Below, piece after piece: positions 61,730 to 64,000 of a stretch of DNA of 64,000 nucleotides. The DNA is taken from NCBI RefSeq assembly GCF_029382225.1, contig NZ_JARLTC010000004.1, forward strand, positions 34,268 through 98,267. Direction: 5' to 3'. Under the pieces are notes generated by a model that saw only the letters and a list, made by a program, of their open reading frames with translations, ran no database searches and had not been told where the DNA came from. A program made the position numbers and the translations under genes. Origin of the DNA: Spongiactinospora sp. TRM90649 (lineage in GTDB: Bacteria > Actinomycetota > Actinomycetes > Streptosporangiales > Streptosporangiaceae). The stretch's first letter is position 1, and each line of letters starts with the position of its first letter.

Positions 61730-62658
61730 CCCGTGAGCGGGCGATGGTGCCCGATCCGGAGTTCCGTTCCTACTACGGTCAGCCGATCATCAAGCCGCCC
61801 ATCTGGCATGAGCCCCACATGCCCGTCTACCTCTACCTGGGCGGCCTGTCGGGCGCGTCGTCGCTGCTTGCGGCGACCTGCGAGCTGGCGGGCCGGCCCC
61901 GGCTCGCCGCCCCCGCCAAGATCACCGCCGCGCTGGCGGGCACGGCGGGCGCCGGTTTCCTGGTCGCCGAGCTGGGCCGCCCGGAGCGCTTCCTGAACAT
62001 GCTGCGGGTGTTCAAGCCCAGCTCGCCGATGAGCGTCGGCTCGTGGATCCTCGCCGCGCAGAGCGGGCTGGCCGCCGTCGCGGCGGGCTCGGAGGTCACC
62101 GGCCTGCTGCCGGTCGTCGGGAACGCCGCCGGGCTGACCACGGGGATCACCGGGCCGCTGATGGCGACGTACACGGCGGTGCTGGTCGCCGACACCGCCG
62201 TGCCGTCCTGGCACGCGGGGCACCGCGAGCTGCCCTTCCTGTTCGCGGGCAGCGCGCTGGCCAGCGCGGCCGCGGTGGCCATGGTCGTCGCTCCCCCGGA
62301 CCAGGCGGGGCCCGCCAGGGGCGTGGCGATCCTGGGCGCGGCGGTGGAGACGGCGGCGGGCGAGGTCATGGAGCGCCGTCTGGGGCTGCTGGCCGAGCCG
62401 TACCGGATCGGGTCGGCGGGCAGGCTGATGCGCGCCGCCAGGGCGCTGACCGTGGGGGGCGGGCTGCTCGCGGCGGTGGCGGGGTTCAGCTCCCGCCGCG
62501 CCCCGGCGGTGCTGTCGGCCGCCGCGCTGACGGCGGGCGCCCTGTGCACCCGCTTCGCGGTGCTGCGGGCGGGCCGGACGGCGGCCATGGATCCCAAGTA
62601 CACCGTGGTCCCGCAGCGCGAGGGCCTCGAAAGGCGCCGCCGCGACGCCGCCGGGTGA
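61726..62658 (+). CDS. NrfD/PsrC-like membrane subunit of formate dehydrogenase
   Basis: The 310-residue protein starts at GTG 61726 (GTGA overlap with fdhB; GGAGG upstream). It has about eight to nine membrane helices, beginning HMPVYLYLGGLSGASSLLAA, then AKITAALAGTAGAGFLVAEL followed by RPERFLNMLRVF, the NrfD hallmark. It should pass electrons from the Fe-S subunit to quinone, without heme. A C-terminal cytoplasmic tail ends the protein. Confidence 0.88.
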   Translation: MTRERAMVPDPEFRSYYGQPIIKPPIWHEPHMPVYLYLGGLSGASSLLAATCELAGRPRLAAPAKITAALAGTAGAGFLVAELGRPERFLNMLRVFKPSSPMSVGSWILAAQSGLAAVAAGSEVTGLLPVVGNAAGLTTGITGPLMATYTAVLVADTAVPSWHAGHRELPFLFAGSALASAAAVAMVVAPPDQAGPARGVAILGAAVETAAGEVMERRLGLLAEPYRIGSAGRLMRAARALTVGGGLLAAVAGFSSRRAPAVLSAAALTAGALCTRFAVLRAGRTAAMDPKYTVVPQREGLERRRRDAAG

Positions 62659-62706
62659 GCGTCCGGTCCACGGCGAGGGCGGCCCGCGTCGCTATGGTTG
62701 GGAGAC

Positions 62707-63990
62707 ATGGATCACCGCAGGCTGGTACCCAGGACCGACGTCGTCCTGGGCGATCCGCGGCTCGCGGCCGCGTGCGCCGCGTTCGGCAGGGCGCAGGTAA
62801 AGGCGGCCGTCGCCAAGGCCCAGCGGCGGGCCAGGGCCGGTGAGATCGAGCCGGAGGGCGTCGTCGCGGCCACGCTGGAGGCGCTGCGCCCGGCGGCCCC
62901 GATGCGGCCCGTGATCAACGCCACCGGCGTGCTGCTGCACACCAACCTCGGCCGCGCGCCGCTCGCGGAGGCGGCGATCGAGGCCGTGGCCGCCGCGGCG
63001 GGGGCCGCCGACGTGGAGTTCGACCTGACCACCGGTGAGCGCGCGCGGCGCGGGCGCAGCGCCCTGGCGGCGCTGGCCGCCGCCGTCCCCGAGGCCGGTG
63101 ACGTACACGTGGTCAACAACAACGCCGCCGCCCTGGCGCTGGCGGCGGCCGCGCTCGCCTCCGGGGGCCGGGAGATCGTGGTCAGCCGGGGCGAGCTCGT
63201 CGAGATCGGCGACGGGTTCCGCATTCCCGAGCTGCTGGAGTCCACCGGGGCGCGGCTGCGCGAGGTCGGCGCGACCAACCGCACCACCCGCGACGACTAC
63301 GCCTCGGCCGTCGGCCCGGACACCGCCTTCGTGCTCAAGGTGCACCAGTCCAACTTCCGGATCGAGGGGTTCACCGGATCCGTCGGCGTCGCGCGGCTGC
63401 GCGGCCTCGGCGTGCCTGTGGTCGCCGACGTCGGCTCCGGGCTGCTGGCCCCCGAGCCGCTGCTGCCCGGCGAGCCCTCGGTGCGGCAGGCGCTGCGCGA
63501 GGGCGCCGACCTGGTGACGGCCAGCGGCGACAAGCTGCTCGGCGGCCCGCAGGCGGGCCTGCTGTTCGGCGGCGCGGAGCTGATCGGCGCGCTGCGCCGG
63601 CATCCGCTGGCGCGGGCGCTGCGGGTGGACAAGCTCACCCTGGCCGCGCTCACGGCCACCCTGCACGCCCCCGAGACCCCCGTCGGCCGCGCGCTGCGCG
63701 TGTCCGCCGGGGCGCTGGAGGAGCGCGCCCGGATGATCGCCGGGCGGGTCGCCCGCGCCGACGCCGTGGTCGAGCCGGTGTCGGCCACGGTGGGCGCGGG
63801 CGGGGCGCCGGGCGTCCGGCTGCCCAGCGCGGCGGTGAGCCTGCCCGCGCGGTTCGCCGCGGCGCTACGGACCGGCGACCCGCCCGTGGTCGGGCGCGTC
63901 GAGGACGGCCGGCTGCTGCTCGACCTGCGCGCGGTCCCGCCGTCCCGCGACGGCGAGCTGTGCAAGGCGATCGGCGCGCTCGGCGAGTGA
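62707..63990 (+). CDS. selA: L-seryl-tRNA(Sec) selenium transferase
   Basis: SelA converts Ser-tRNA(Sec) to Sec-tRNA(Sec) with selenophosphate. The 427-residue PLP-dependent protein has NATGVLLHTNLGRAPL, VNNNAAALALA and VLKVHQSNFRIEGF. PLP-Lys276 lies in TASGDKLLGGPQAG. The start is ATG 62707; TTG 62698 is an alternative. It lies directly downstream of the formate dehydrogenase operon, supplying the machinery that fdhA needs. The partner genes selB, selC (tRNA-Sec) and selD are not in the window, though selB may lie just past the right edge. Confidence 0.94.
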   Translation: MDHRRLVPRTDVVLGDPRLAAACAAFGRAQVKAAVAKAQRRARAGEIEPEGVVAATLEALRPAAPMRPVINATGVLLHTNLGRAPLAEAAIEAVAAAAGAADVEFDLTTGERARRGRSALAALAAAVPEAGDVHVVNNNAAALALAAAALASGGREIVVSRGELVEIGDGFRIPELLESTGARLREVGATNRTTRDDYASAVGPDTAFVLKVHQSNFRIEGFTGSVGVARLRGLGVPVVADVGSGLLAPEPLLPGEPSVRQALREGADLVTASGDKLLGGPQAGLLFGGAELIGALRRHPLARALRVDKLTLAALTATLHAPETPVGRALRVSAGALEERARMIAGRVARADAVVEPVSATVGAGGAPGVRLPSAAVSLPARFAAALRTGDPPVVGRVEDGRLLLDLRAVPPSRDGELCKAIGALGE

Positions 63991-64000
63991 CCTCATCCGA

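Overview
The window is high-GC, densely coded chromosomal DNA from a filamentous actinomycete. The gene order (hisS, MBL hydrolase, relA, apt, secF-secD-yajC, ruvB-ruvA-ruvC, yebC, pdxT, pdxS, pimA, patA, pgsA, HIT, thrS), the conservon, GTG/TTG starts and GTGA/ATGA overlaps point to Actinomycetia. Streptosporangiales (Nonomuraea/Streptosporangium-like) is my inference and cannot be proven from the sequence alone.

Bases 1-33,000 are mostly the conserved minus-strand housekeeping block. It covers histidyl- and threonyl-tRNA synthesis, the stringent response (relA), purine salvage (apt), Sec export (secDF-yajC), Holliday-junction processing (ruvABC), PLP synthesis (pdxS/pdxT) and phosphatidylinositol mannoside synthesis (pgsA-patA-pimA). 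Insertions interrupt the block. A phoD - marR - broken MFS segment separates pdxS from pdxT. A plus-strand trio (EF-G2-like GTPase, GHL10-type secreted protein, phosphatase-like membrane protein) plus an SDR gene separates pgsA from the HIT gene.

Bases 32,800-38,740 form a tightly packed minus-strand run: FMN-barrel protein, flavohemoglobin-like protein, two tandem sulfotransferases, a 150-residue unknown protein, a GT4 glycosyltransferase and a GH25 lysozyme-like protein, leading straight into thrS. Bases 38,941-44,215 hold a compact diterpenoid locus: a divergent GGPP-synthase-type gene, then P450, class I terpene synthase and class II diterpene cyclase joined by 4-bp overlaps. It is followed at once by a four-gene conservon (sensor kinase, roadblock, DUF742, GTPase; 44,438-48,448).

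Bases 48,450-57,580 are accessory: an NmrA-like SDR, a chitin/cellulose-active LPMO, a DUF305 lipoprotein, ridA beside a decayed YheO-type regulator, and a peptidoglycan-recycling group (nagZ, decayed serine hydrolase, murQ, GNAT). A DUF2637-like membrane protein follows.

Bases 57,790-63,990 encode a selenocysteine-containing formate dehydrogenase. Its catalytic gene reads through an in-frame TGA (Sec187) followed by a SECIS-like hairpin. An Fe-S subunit, an NrfD-like membrane subunit and selA, which makes selenocysteinyl-tRNA, come next. Three genes are clearly broken (MFS, YheO-type regulator, serine hydrolase). No tRNA, rRNA, CRISPR array or complete insertion sequence was seen.
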